Assembly (NCBI GenBank): GCA_945910005.1
Contig: OX246748.1
Span: 16,967,368-17,031,367 of the forward strand
From: Isoperla grammatica
Taxonomy: Eukaryota > Arthropoda > Insecta > Plecoptera > Perlodidae
Direction of reading: 5' to 3'
DNA: 64,000 nucleotides
Shown: positions 33,616-45,202 of the stretch, piece by piece
Numbering within the stretch: the stretch's first letter is position 1
How the letters are laid out: every line of letters starts with the position of its first letter
Made by a program: the position numbers and the translations under genes
The notes under the pieces: model-generated
Database searches by the model: none
The model's input: only the letters and a program-made list of their open reading frames with translations
Told to the model about the DNA's origin: nothing

Positions 33616-33891
33616 TTATGCCATTCTCTGCCTAGTTGCCCAATAAAAGTGTGCCACATATTTCCTTCTTGCTATATTTTGCCCCTTCATTAGATCCCTT
33701 TCTGCTGTCAGGGAGACACATGTCGCAAGATGTTCCGCGTCCTGGTCTTGTTCTTTGCAGAGTGGGCATGTTCTTGTATCCATCACTCCTATTTTGTGCA
33801 GATGGGCTTGCAGGTAGTCGTGGCCGGTGTCCATCCGGAAGTTTGCCACGTATACCCTTCTTTCTTCCTTATCAATTTTCCTTGCGTTCAT
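33616..33891 (-). pseudogene. non-LTR retrotransposon remnant (end of ORF2)
   Basis: A 91-codon minus-strand frame holds FRMDTGHDYLQAHLHKIGV, then CPLCK, then AEHLATC. TGH...L..HLH..G followed by CPLC and EHL..C is the usual tail of reverse transcriptase polyproteins of the Jockey, R1 and CR1 type of LINE. The catalytic part is absent. It sits in the 893-bp intron between two neuroligin exons, in antisense orientation. Borders and clade are unknown. Confidence 0.7.
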
Positions 33892-33999
33892 TTGCTCCTT
33901 CCTAATAAGCTTTTATACCTTATTATAAGTATATTTGCCATACATTCTGATAAACAAATGTCGTGCTCAAAAGCAAAATACTTCAACATGTGTTTATAG

Positions 34000-34250
34000 C
34001 TAGCCTTTGTCTGAATATCTACCCCAAGTCAAATTAAACTAATTGTCCTCTCCCTGTCTAGATACTTCACCAAGCTTCGGAAAGGTTAAAGAATATCTTA
34101 CGTATCATTTAACAAGAGTTTAGCTCTTCTTAGTCTGAATATCTATTATCTACCCTAATTCAAATCAGACAAATTGTCTCTCTCAGATTAATCTCTAGAT
34201 TCTTCATCAATGCATCGAAAGGGTTAAAAATATCTTAAGTATCATATAAA
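34000..34250. repeat. two-copy tandem duplication, about 130-bp period
   Basis: GTCTGAATATCTACCCCAAG, AATTGTC, TCTAGATACTTCA and AAAGGTTAAAGAATATCTTA are repeated in diverged form as GTCTGAATATCTA, AATTGTC, TCTAGATTCTTCA and AAGGGTTAAAAATATCTTAA. Confidence 0.75.
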
Positions 34251-34416
34251 GTAAACAAAATGATGGTTATTTTAAAGTCTGGGTGGATATACAGTACAAC
34301 ACTAGGCCTAGGCCTAGGGCTAGCCTAGGCAATGAATTAATTAATGTTGCGCGCAGCTGGCTTGAATTCAAAGTTTCACAAGTAAGGTTATAAACTTTTT
34401 TAAACACTTGTTTCAG

Positions 34417-34639
34417 ATACCACCTGTCGGAGATCTTGGCAACCATAGTCAACGAGTACACGGACTGGGAGCGGCCCGTCCAACATCCAATCAACATCCG
34501 AGACGAAACACTGGAGGCTCTGAGCGACGCGCAAGTGGTGGCACCTATCGTCCACACGGCGGACCTACACTCGGCGGCTCGACGCAACTCCTACCTCTAC
34601 GTGTTCGACTACCAGACTAAGTTCGGGGACTATCCGCAG
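34417..34639 (+). CDS. Nlg: neuroligin, internal exon (YVFDYQTKFGDYPQ region)
   Basis: After one base completing Arg, 74 codons follow: YHLSEILATIVNEYTDWERP, VQHPINIRDETLEALSDAQV, then VAPIVHTADLHSAARRNSYL and YVFDYQTKFGDYPQ. The INEYTDW..P and YVFDYQ strings are typical of neuroligins. The exon ends on a codon boundary at CAG|GTAGGG, so the next exon should begin in phase 0, with the HGED-containing segment expected in this family. I could not find that exon in the remaining 29 kb. Acceptor TGTTTCAG is normal. Confidence 0.95.
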
Positions 34640-34737
34640 GTAGGGACATCTACATCCGTTTCCGGTAGCGCTGACATTCGCCAATACCGTACTAGAAGAA
34701 TACAGGAAATTTCCGTCAATTTCTGGTGACAGTCGGC

Positions 34738-34955
34738 CTAGCGGCTTGACTTGGTACTAAAAGTTCACTCGCTGCTCCTAAAATGGCAACATTTTTTATC
34801 AGCGGCTTACGTTTTGTGCTCGCCTAGGGGCTTGACTTGGTACTAGGTGAATGATCGATGCGAAGAAGTTCACTCGCTGCTCCTAAAGTGCCAACATTTT
34901 TTATCGACGGCTTACGATTTGTGCTCGCCTAGCGGCCTGACTTGGTACTAGGTGA
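34738..34955. repeat. direct repeat, 2.3 copies, in the intron just after the exon
   Basis: CTTGACTTGGTACTA starts at 34745 and 34831, and CCTGACTTGGTACTA at 34936. Between them TTCACTCGCTGCTCCTAAA and CAACATTTTTTATC recur. Spacing is 86 and 105 bp. Confidence 0.9.
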
Positions 34956-35750
34956 TCTTTGTGTCGCTTATTGTTAAACGGATCCAGTCGCTTGTATTAT
35001 TCTAGTACGGTATTTGTATTCACCTTAAAGTGTGTTGTACCTGAATCCCCTCGCCATTGTTTTACCAGACCTGACTGAACTCTTGGGCATCAATTTCTTT
35101 GCCCAGTTGATGTTATAGTTTGGTTAAAGAGGCCAAGGCTACATTGGCTGGAACTATCCTCTGGCACACCTCAGATGGAGTTCCATCAATCGAGAATAAT
35201 CGTTCTTAATGACACTAGGTGCTGGCTACCCCGTAACCAGTCTGGTCTGAATTAAATTTGTGATCCTATACTTTGTTATATTTCTGTAGTTTCAACCCAA
35301 GTGTGAAGAAAACGTGTCGGTTTTTTGTGGGGTACAATTTAGTGAAAATGCGCCAACCATATATAAATGTAAATAGAATCCCAAACCACACCAAACGTTG
35401 ATTCGCTACTTTGAAAGTACATCGCCAGAATCACTACATGCCCCAGTTTGTTAGGATCAAATATCTGGATTCAAACTCCAGCAATTGAATGCGCGGGATG
35501 GGAAAGATAGAAAACATATATCAGATTTACTGAAATTGATTTTGTTGGTTGGTTTTACAAGAATATACGAAATATCTTCAGTTTTCGGAAAAGTGTTTTC
35601 CAATAGAATATTTTAAAATTTGTTTTCAAATCTCTGCTCGTGCAACATGACGAGTAGAACAAACTAGGTCACACGTGACCCACTAGCGCTCGAAGCGGCT
35701 GACTCGAGAACCATTATTTCAATGCTGTAGAGTCTATATGGCAGTAAATA

Positions 35751-35925
35751 AAATAAATAAATAAATAAATTCACATTTAGAGTCTACCCACTCAGTAACT
35801 AAACTGATTTGCAGTGGGGGACTTTAATTTAAAGTGACTAAACCAACCCTGTAGGCTTTGAACACCATCGACGAGTGAGCGATAACCAATCAAAGATCGA
35901 TATTTCAAATACGTGAATAGTACCG
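35751..35925 (-). mobile_element. SINE family A fragment
   Basis: Minus-strand 3' half: (AAAT)n, ATTCACATTTAGAGTCTACC, CACTCAGTAACTAAACTGAT, AACCAACCCTGTAGGC, GAGCGATAACCAATC. It runs without a break across the point where the copy at 21441-22708 is split. Confidence 0.85.
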
Positions 35926-35934
35926 TAGATAGCT

Positions 35935-36186
35935 GGGCCTGGATTGATAAAGATGCCTAAGTGCTAAGACGTTCTAGTTTATAGGCATTAGTGACATAAA
36001 CCACGCAAATGTCGTTCTGCAATCTCATAAAGATAAAATATAGTAAAATATCAACAATTCATCTAATTATATTTTATTTGTGAATGTGTAGTAATACCCA
36101 GAGATGATTTTTCTTGATTTATCTACCTAGGATTTGCCTAACTTAAGACAACTGAGAGAGAGGCATCTTTGTGAATACAGGCCCTG
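35935..36186. mobile_element. MITE, GGGCC..GATTCACAAAG family (copy 1)
   Basis: GGGCCTGGATTGATAAAGAT and GCCTAAGTGCTAAGACG on the left, and AGGCATCTTTGTGAATACAG with GCCCTG on the right. The ends are inverted relatives. The same family is at 58931-59167, with a terminal fragment at 44740-44792. The GGGCC end is reminiscent of PIF/Harbinger-type MITEs; target duplication was not established. Confidence 0.75.
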
Positions 36187-36336
36187 TATTATAACTCCAC
36201 GGTTAGATAGCCTAGCTATAAGACACATGATGGTTCATAAGTCATTAAATACTAGTATTGGTCAACGTCAATGCCGCAATATAATTTTGTAATAGATTTA
36301 TTTTTTTATTTTTATTTTTATTTTGAAACAGCGCGG

Positions 36337-37466
36337 TGTCAGAATGCAAGTGTTCTATCTCCACTTTTCGCTTATTTTCAACTTTGAATGTTGGCTTGTT
36401 GTACAGAATGCAATTGTTCTATCTACAAAGCGTCTGAAGCAGATTTCCATGCCATCTATCGGGGAAATAGTGAAATACCTTTGTTATAACTCCATTTTTG
36501 CCGCTTTGCAAGAATGCAAGTGTTCTATCTCCACGCAACCAATAAGATTCTCCGTATTTGACCACGTGATAGTATAACAATGGCGAGACCGGCGTTTTTA
36601 AATGAAATGGAACTTCTTGTGTTTGTAAATAACATTGAAGACGATTCAAGGTGCGTACACACATTGTTTATCTATCTATAAACGTCAATAGCGTTCACGT
36701 ATGATTTAAAAGTGAAACTTTTAAACATTTAATTAAATGGAAGCTTGAAATGTACACTGTATTCGATCAAGCCGCAATTGAGCGAAGAGAAAAAAAGGAC
36801 ATTTGTTCCATGTTTAAATACATGAGTGATGATGACAAGGCGTTTTATAATACGATCATGTGATTCATTCCGGAAGATGTTTACCTTGCTATTGTATTTT
36901 TCACAGAACTTTCCTTGTAGTATTTACACTACCTACATTATGTACATTATATACTAGATTAATACTAAAAGTAATAATAATTATACATAATATAGGGCTA
37001 ATGTATCTAAATGTATTGTATAAAACACATTTATATAGATTGTAAAACATTTTTATCAGAACAGTTTAAAAACTAAGAATACAGCCTAATTTTTTTTTTA
37101 ATGATAATAAAAAAAAATCTAGCACAAATTATTCTTTGTGGACTTATAAACCATGTATCAGTCGCAGTTGATGAGGAATATAAATTTAAAGCACAATAAC
37201 TCACATTTTATGTAGTTAGAACATTTGCATTTTATGTTTTCAGGATCCAATTGTTCTATCTCCAATTAATCAAAGTCATATCAAAGAAGTATGAAACTTT
37301 ACGAATAAAATTAATTATGTACTATGCACAATAAAAATAATCTATAATTATGAAATCGCCAATGTCTGGAAATTCATTATGCGTACCATTTTACAAGCAC
37401 CTCAAACTTCAAGTGCTTCTACCTCAAAACCACTTGGATGTGAGATAGAACACTTGCATTCTGACA
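36337..37466. mobile_element. 1.13-kb inverted-repeat DNA element with repeated TGCAAGTGTTCTATCTCCAC
   Basis: TGTCAGAATGCAAGTGTTCT plus ATCTC at 36337 is mirrored perfectly at 37442-37466. The same motif recurs in direct orientation inside, exactly or nearly, at about 36405, 36511 and 37242, like subterminal transposase-binding repeats. Flanks CAGCGCGG and CAGCGACA match at 5 or 6 of 8 positions and could be a decayed 8-bp duplication. A short frame from ATG at 36580 (MARPAFLNEMELLVFVNNIE) is followed by a possible donor. It might be the first exon of a transposase, but this is unproven. Confidence 0.65.
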
Positions 37467-38097
37467 CAGCGACAGCATGATGATACAATTGATTGGATTT
37501 GACAGTACTTCTAAAAGATAAATGTATTTACTCTATGCCAGTCGATGTATAGTACATAAACAGTGCTTCTCGTTGTAAATTCGTGCGATTATTTTTAAAG
37601 CTTCAGTGAATTCTGGTAAAAATCCTGCTTACGCTGTCGTTGAGAGGAAAGTACAAAACATAAAAACACATCACCAGTCCTAAGCCGAGCCGAGCTTTGT
37701 GATTCTGAACAAAACCCTATTCTATTCTCACATTCTATATATATATTTTATACCCTGCACTTACAAATAATGGCCATACTTGTTAGAAGAGACTTGAGGT
37801 TGCATCGTTATTGCGCTCCAGAGGATCGGAAAGGTGAAGATTTTAAACTTTTCTTTTGTATTTTAAAATTTTTGCTTGGGTTTGATCCTGACAGAACGAG
37901 GCTTGATGTTGTTTTTCTTTTGCGCTTTTTCAATTTTCAACTCACGTAGTGGTTTTTTTTTCACTCTTAGGTCATTGTGAACATTATGCTGGTGTTTCAT
38001 ATTTGTTAGTGGTGAATACAGATCATATACATTTATTAATTTCTACCTTTGGGTTGAAATCTACGGAACATAGACGTAATCTATGTGGTTTGTAAAT
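37467..38097. other. no gene recognised
   Basis: No exon or repeat structure recognised. Confidence 0.4.
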
Positions 38098-38393
38098 AAG
38101 TGTAGCTTGTTGGTTTAGTGGGTTTATTCCTGCTTCCAATGCGTAACACACAGGGTTCGATTGCCTGTTCAGGGTGGGATGTTTTAAGTTTGGAAATCTA
38201 TCTATATGATGCTGATGTATAAGTAAACGGTGCCCTTGGAGCCGTCTATAGCAACGGAACATGTATTAAATGGTATAATGTCCCCGGTCCCCCACTGAAA
38301 ATCAGTTCTCGTACCGGTAAATTAGTGGGAAGGCAAGACATACAATTCATATTGTTTTATGGCAGTAAATAAACTGAACTGGTTAACACTATT
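38098..38393 (+). mobile_element. diverged SINE family A relative
   Basis: tRNA-like head TTGGTTTAGTGGGTTTATTC, CTGCTTCCAATGC and B box GGGTTCGATTGCC. A shortened body follows with AAGTAAACGGTGCCCTTGGA, then CCCCCACTGAAAATCAGTT and a tail ending GGCAGTAAATAAA. It lacks the long middle segment found at 26380-26560. Confidence 0.65.
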
Positions 38394-40130
38394 CTAGAAA
38401 TCATTCTAATTAGATGTTTAATTATTAGATGGTCTTTACTAAAAAAAAAAAAAAAATCCCGAATATTTTGAGTTTCGTTTCCAAAATTGATTTAATTTAA
38501 CTCGATTTTTTTGTCTGCTGATGCAGTTTTCATAATTAAGATTTACTTACAACGACTCCGAAAATGATATCGTTGTTTTGTAAAGCTAAGAACGTGAAAT
38601 CTTGATTCAAAGATTTTTACAATATTAACTGTTGTCTAGGAAATTATTGAAAACAATCAATGAAATTCGTATTCGAAAGTGATCAATAAAATGGTTTTTT
38701 GTTGCCCGTTTATAATTATGTGCTCTATCGCAAGAAATATAAAATACAAATTTAGATCAACTCTTCGATATATTAATGGTGTGATACTAAACTTTATATT
38801 GTACAAAAAAGAGGATCCTCTCCAAATTTGAATAAGTTGATTACGACAATTGAACTCACGGAAAGATTCTTCTTTGGCTCGAGTGATCCACGAGCATAGT
38901 TACTAATAATATACTCATATTTTTACTTTTCCAATATTTGAATTGTCTAATGAATTGAAAGCTACGGTTCTATATCGAATATAAACAAAACTTTGAACCT
39001 TCCTGTGGCAGACATGATAGCAGTGATGTTGACTTTCATAATAAATCTCACTGGAAACTCCATTGAAGTGTATTCGCGATTTAGGCCCACGCGCTTGATT
39101 TGATGGAGAACTTTTCAAATTCGGTTGCGATAAGATACGACTGCAAGAGACAGAGAAAGAAAAGTCAACTCGCAATATTTCGCCCGGCTAACTTTTGAAT
39201 CTGTTGTTTTTTGTTTTTACGATTGTTACGTGGAATTGAAACTCGGATATGATTTCTCGGAATGGGACTCGATTTGTGGCGCTCGTTGCGAGACTTGACG
39301 GGCGCGATCTCGCTAAGACCGAGATACAAAGTTCACTCGCCGACCGCTAGGCGCGCTGTTAGTTTCGGGAAGTGCTACTATCTTGTTTTCATCATGACAT
39401 CCAGGCTTCCCATTGGTTGTCGCCACGGTGAAAGCTAATTAGTTGCCGACTAACTGTTTCATAATACTGGGCCTTATTCTCATAATTTCAGTTCCTATAT
39501 TAAAGTTTTCACACTTATCTTTCATGCTTTCTCTAGGATCATACACTGAATCATACACTCGGCTTAATGTCTAGATGTTATATTAAAATGTATATGTATA
39601 TATTCTCTATCTTTTGTATTGTGGAAAACAAACCCCAAACTTTTTCTGGGCTAAGTAGGCGTACATGTACACATTTTTCTCTTTTTTCCTCAAAGAAAAC
39701 TAGACTATGTGACATTAACTTTATATAACAATGATGACTTGTATATTATTAATATAAACAACAAACATGTGTGGGTGAAGAAGTCATACCAATATTAGTG
39801 TAAAACTCACTATTCAAATGCTAATAAAATTAACTATGATTACCGATTGATTATTGTCGACATTTTTAAATCACACGACAAAGAAACGAAGGGGTCGTTA
39901 TATTAGGAGACGGTAGTTTTAACAGTAGAGCCCCTCTCTCACCACCGGCCACTGTCTTACACGTAATGTGGTTTCAACTCTCACGGGTTTCTTGTAATGT
40001 ATCTACTAAACTGTTTTCGAATCTTTTACAAAACGTAGTATCTTTAGAATCTCTCCAAGTCTTTTGTAGAAAGACACTGCACAAAGAAAAACTTTGACCA
40101 AACTAACTTAACTAATAAAACGAAGAGTTT
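38394..40130. other. no gene recognised
   Basis: No exon or repeat recognised. Confidence 0.5.
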
Positions 40131-40818
40131 TCGTGCAACTCTTTGTCCTTCGTCTGGCTACCGTCTACTTTTGTCCTTCGTCTGACTACCGTCTACTTTT
40201 GTCCTTCGTCTGGCTACCGTCTACTTTTGTCCTTCGTCTGACTACCGTCTACTTTTGTCCTTCGTCTGGCTACCGTCTACTTTTGTCCTTCGTCTGGCTA
40301 CCGTCTACTTTTGTCCTTCGTCTGGCTACCGTCTACTTTTGTCCTTCGTCTGGCTACCGTCTACTTTTGTCCTTCATCTGGCTACCGTCTACTTTTGTCC
40401 TTCGTCTGGCTACCGTCTACTTTTGTCCTTCGTCTGGCTACCGTCTACTTTTGTCCTTCGTCTGGCTACCGTCTACTTTTGTCCTTCGTCTGGCTACCGT
40501 CTACTTTTGTCCTTCGTCTGGCTACCGTCTACTTTTGTCCTTCATCTGGCTACCGTCTACTTTTGTCCTTCGTCTGGCTACCGTCTACTTTTGTCCTTCG
40601 TCTGGCTACCGTCTACTTTTGTCCTTCGTCTGGCTACCGTCTACTTTTGTCCTTCGTCTGGCTACCGTCTACTTTTGTCCTTCGTCTGGCTACCGTCTAC
40701 TTTTGTCCTTCGTCTGGCTACCGTCTATTTTTGTCCTTCGTCTGGCTACTGTCTACTTTTGTCCTTCGTCTGGCTACCGTCTACTTTTGTCCTTCGTCTG
40801 GTTACCGTCTACTTTTGT
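40131..40818. repeat. 28-bp minisatellite, about 24 copies
   Basis: GTCCTTCGTCTGGCTACCGT plus CTACTTTT repeats with an exact 28-bp period and few variants (CTGACTACC, TTCATCTGG, CTACTGTC). Since 28 is not a multiple of three and the unit contains no stop in any forward frame, all three forward frames stay open and give overlapping long frames. These are artefacts of the repeat, not genes. Confidence 0.97.
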
Positions 40819-42219
40819 TAGTCATTGTGCAAAGATTGCGTCACTGACGTTTAGGCTGTATGTTTACCTACCTTGCGGAACACCAGATTCCGGTCCACTA
40901 AAATTGCATTAAAATGGTTTTTAACTGTTCCAAAAGAAAATCAAAATATGTCTTCCTATTGAGAATGTAGGCTACAGCTCTTTCTTATGTATTGTTTTTT
41001 ATTCGAATAATTGTTTCAATTTCGCAGGCGTTCTTTTTAATTATGTGTGAAAGGTATCCAGCGACACTACATTACAAAACTTAATTAAGAACATCTGAAA
41101 AACTGAAATATTGATTGGAACAAAGAAACATTCATAAGGAAGAGCACTTAATTGTCTACAGGATGAAATATTTTGATTTGTATTTGGACAATTTAAACAC
41201 GTTTTAGGGCAATTTTAAAAGGTCAAAATCGGGAGTAACGCAGGCCTAGGTGAACATACTGTCTTAACCCACTGATTCATGTCATCAGCATTATGTATCT
41301 ATTATTACCACAAATGAATGCAGGTGTTGTTGCAGCACTTCCTGCTAAGCACATTTCGCTTCAATGACCTCTGGTTTCAAACATTGCAAGAAGGTTAGGA
41401 AGGCCAAATACCCAACCGACGTACTACTATAGGTACCGTGTTACAGTGAAGTGCAATATTTAGAGCATGAAGCTGGTACTTTAACCATAGAGCTGAAACA
41501 AAAACTTATACTTTACTATTTCGCTGTCCTATTCAATGAATTATTGCAATTTTACATTTTGCCCTTTTAAACTGTCTTTTAGAGCAATAAGCTGAATGCT
41601 AGGCCTGAATTCCAAAAGGTTGGTGCGTCATCGAAGCTAAGGGTGGGGTGTTCTACACGTGGCCTCGTTCTCCTCTGAAATATTCAACCCGTAACCTTCG
41701 CTTCTAGAGAGCTGGGACATAGTTCTGCAAACACACGACAGAGGGCGCATGTGTGCAGTATGCATCAATGCACACCTCTATGTCAACACTGTCGTAGTTC
41801 AATGTTCTTAAGATGAACGTAACTAATGAGAATATATATAATAGAAGTGACACGCCAAGATATGCAAGGCTGTGACATACGCACGTTGGCTGTGGCCGCC
41901 ATTTCGTAATTATACTAATTGGTTGTTCGTTTACGTTTTAACTCATGCGTGCTGCTAAGAGTTACTTCGCATGTGTGTTGTAATATGAGGGTATTAAATG
42001 AGTGTCCAAAGTTTGCTTAATTTTCTGCCAGAATAATTTAATAATTTTATGATTAGTTATAGACACCACAGCAAACATTATACCCATTTACCTTATATCG
42101 CCTTAAGACAGCTCACTAGTTACCGCTGGTTAGAGCAGATTGGAGGGTTTGAAAGCTTGTGTAACAGCTTCGTTCTTCTCGTCAACTGCTCGGCAGTCCA
42201 GGTTAGTGGAGGAGCCTAT
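40819..42219. other. no gene recognised
   Basis: No exon or repeat recognised. Confidence 0.45.
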
Positions 42220-42428
42220 ATAACTGGTCAACGTTACACCGTCCTTTCGGATGGGACGAAAAGCCGATGGTCCCCTTGGTACTTTTCGACAGGAGTAGGC
42301 TACGTGCCGGTACCAGGCTTCCCCTCCTCCCTTCCTCATTATCATTAATCAATCATCACTCATCAGGCTAAAAGAGGGCATTGGGCCTTACACTGGCCTT
42401 AATTACAATAAAATCAATAAATAATAAG
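42220..42428 (+). mobile_element. retroposon 3' end (LINE or SINE tail)
   Basis: CACCGTCCTTTCGGATGGGA, GATGGTCCCC, TTCGACAGGAGTAGGCTACG and GGTACCAGGCTTCCC, then AATCAATCATCACTCATC, ending in AATAAAATCAATAAATAATA. The order of words and the A/T-rich end resemble the 3' ends of arthropod retroposons. This is a judgement from familiarity, with no second copy here to confirm. Confidence 0.35.
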
Positions 42429-43868
42429 ATAGCGTACGCGGTAACCACATTGCCATTGCGATTACCTAGATGTTAAGCTAGGAATTTGCTAGCTATGCAT
42501 AACAACATGTACCAACAGCCTGCCTGGGATATATTTGACACGAAAGTGGAACTGTTACTAGTTAAAACTGTTTTTGCCCTGTGAAAAATCAGTTTCGTTT
42601 GTTGGACGGTACTTATGACGTTGGGAAATAAACAATATGTGGGAGGCGCAATATTTGCCCTCACAACATTTTCATTTAATTATTTGCAATTATGATTTAT
42701 CACCAAGTTTGAATAACATTTTGAATATGGTACAGTTTGGGCATTTTCCAAATGACTATAGTTTGGTAGCCGCTATTTTTCCTCGGGCTGCTTTGCTATT
42801 CAAAGTTATCTTGCATTAATTTCTATTTTGTTGCCAAGATTACTTTTTTAAGAAAAGAGGTAACCAACAGTATGACTTAAGTACTGTACATCTTAACTTG
42901 ATAAGTTATTTTTGTCTTGAAGTACCATTGCACCTTGCATGCAACATAACTTAAGCTCGCTCTAGGAACCAGCGGTGCCAAAAAAAGCAAACAAAAACAA
43001 ACCTGCAATAACCCTCACATTTGATTTAAAACTAACTTGGCGTTTCTGTATTCTACGCAATAAACTGTCCAATCCCTCCAAGCGAATAAGGTCAAGAATC
43101 AATGTGTTTTATTTTCTTCCAGACGGAGGTTATAAATATTTCATACAGTATATAAACGAACGCGAATCAAAATGAAATACTATAACGATTTTCGTAGACC
43201 GTGTTATAGTTCATTGCTTTCATATTTACTTGACAAAATGATATACTTCACATTATTAAAGATGACAAAGGAATAGTTGCTTCACAGAAATATTAAACCT
43301 GTGCGATAAAAATCATGCATTTTGCAACAATACACGTTACATTGAAATATATAACTTTTATATACCGGTACTTACAATAGTTCATATTCTTTATGTAGAT
43401 AGTTATAAACTAGCTTCTCGGAATTGATATGTTCATAGTTAATATAAAATTAGTGTTATTGCTATTATGAACTCAGTGAAGTATAGCATTGGTCACAAGA
43501 CACACAAGAAGTATGTGCACTAGAAGTATGAGTTCACTCACACCGATATTTCACGAGGGTTGTTGGTCGTATGACCTTTAAATTTATTCCTGCTCCAATG
43601 CAGAAGATATTTATTCATATGCATTCATTTATTTAGTTTCCATTACAAATTTGTACTTGTGTAGAACACGTCAAATTATTATTATATTTACAAAAGTGCA
43701 TACACTTTACCATAAGTACACGTTCGTTCATACATCACTACACTTTGTCAATTTAACTACTTTCTGTACCCTTGTAAAATATGAAGATACATATTGTGAT
43801 GGTAGGCATTTTGGTGAAAATGTTAATGGTGAATTTGTATCCTTTATAACAACGAGGCTAATAATTTA
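42429..43868. other. no gene recognised
   Basis: AT-rich. A weak trace of the SINE A head (TTTATTCCTGCTCCAATGCA) lies at 43582-43602. Confidence 0.4.
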
Positions 43869-44053
43869 ATGATGATACTTGGGGTTTTACGTACCATATA
43901 TTGGCAACGAGGCTAATCGAGACAATGAGTGGGAGTGATTATGCGGATGGAAAAACGCCACACGACATCCATGCTCAAGCCAGGATTCGAACCTGGAACG
44001 CAGAGACCGCGGTTTATTAGACCAACGCCTAATCGACCTCGGCCAACTGAAGC
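43869..44053 (-). mobile_element. SINE family C (class II tRNA-derived), copy 1
   Basis: On the minus strand it begins TTGGCCGAGGTCGATTAGGC, like a leucine or serine tRNA. A long variable-arm-like GCGGTCTCTGCG and a T arm, CCAGGTTCGAATCCTGG, follow. The body has GGCGTTTTTCCATCCGC and GATTAGCCTCG and ends GTAAAACCCCAAGTATCATC with ATC repeats as tail. The head is not a functional tRNA. Second copy at 53757-54334. Confidence 0.8.
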
Positions 44054-44739
44054 CGTCACGAGAAACTGTATATTAGTCGTACCAGTAGAGCCCTGAATTC
44101 AAAGTTGCCTCTGCCAACATTTCTCTCTGCGGAAACTGTTTTTGTTTTAGATATTTTTTAGTGTTTGCGAAAAGTTTGTTATTTTCTGAAGTTTTTTTTT
44201 TTTATATTAACTTTCACGTTCTCTTCATAATACGTTCCCTAACGCGGCTACCCTCTCAACGTTCTTCTGTAACCATCTAAACTTCTGTCGTCAAATGAAA
44301 TTATTGTAAGGCACTGAATTCATTGAGTTCTCGTCCTTATCTTATTTGTAAAGTACGTATATGTGGTACAAAGATAATTGAGTATTTTCAAAAATATAGC
44401 CAAGTTTCAGAATTTGTATTTCAAGAATCATAGAAGCGACTTACGACTGAACTAATGAGAAATCAATAATGACGCCGGAAATGAATGACCAAATGAATTG
44501 AGATTGCGAAATTACAAACATGGTGATGAATGTTGGTGGAAATTGATGAATTGATGAGGGATTAAATCTCAGCCTCCTTCTAAGATTAAGCAGAGAGGAG
44601 TCACGCAAAGACTCACTTATTTTGGTTATAAAACAACTACACTGGAACCAGAAATGTTTTCTGCAGGGGTAAAGTCCTAAACTTTCTGCAAAAGGTCACA
44701 CTGTCAAATGTACTATTTAATATATGATGAATCTAGCTA

Positions 44740-44792
44740 TAGGATTTGCCTAACAGCGAGTTGGCAATCTTTGTGAATCCTGGCCCTAGTTT
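44740..44792. mobile_element. terminal fragment of the GGGCC..GATTCACAAAG MITE
   Basis: GGATTTGCCTAAC and GGCAATCTTTGTGAATCCTG followed by GCCCTAG match the right end of 58931-59167. Confidence 0.6.
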
Positions 44793-44807
44793 TCTGTTAT
44801 TGCTTAT

Positions 44808-45202
44808 AAGGAATGTCAACGATAATCGCAAATCGATAAATATCGATAATATCGTATATCGATATTATCGCGATATGGCTAGCCATATCGCGATAATCGT
44901 ACGATATTAAATTCTGTGCGATATCCCAATAATCGCGGCGACTTGATTTCATATTTGAATTTGGCGCAAAAAAAGTAGTAAATTAGTTAGGTAGTAGTAG
45001 TAGTTAAGTAAGTAGTTAGTTAACAAGTAGTACTATTAGTGCTTATTTTATAATATCCCAGCGATATATCGCGATACAAATTGAAAATGCAATGTCGAGA
45101 CGATTTTTTTTACACTGATATTATCGCGATATCACTCGATAATTTTTTTATTGTTGTTGCGATTATCGATATGGAATTTCATATCGTTCGACATTCCTAC
45201 AG
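44808..45202. mobile_element. AT-rich element with GGAATGTC ends and ATCG palindromes
   Basis: AAGGAATGTC on the left and GACATTCCTA on the right are inverted. Inside are dense palindromic words such as ATATCGATATTATCGCGAT and GCTAGCCATATCGCGATAAT, plus an AGTAGT-type simple repeat near 44985-45030. Probably a MITE with nested hairpins; the class is unknown. Confidence 0.5.

Noticed and set aside
40133..40912. 259-, 188- and 178-codon overlapping frames
   Set aside because: All three come from the stop-free 28-bp minisatellite. Three frames open at once is a repeat signature, not coding.
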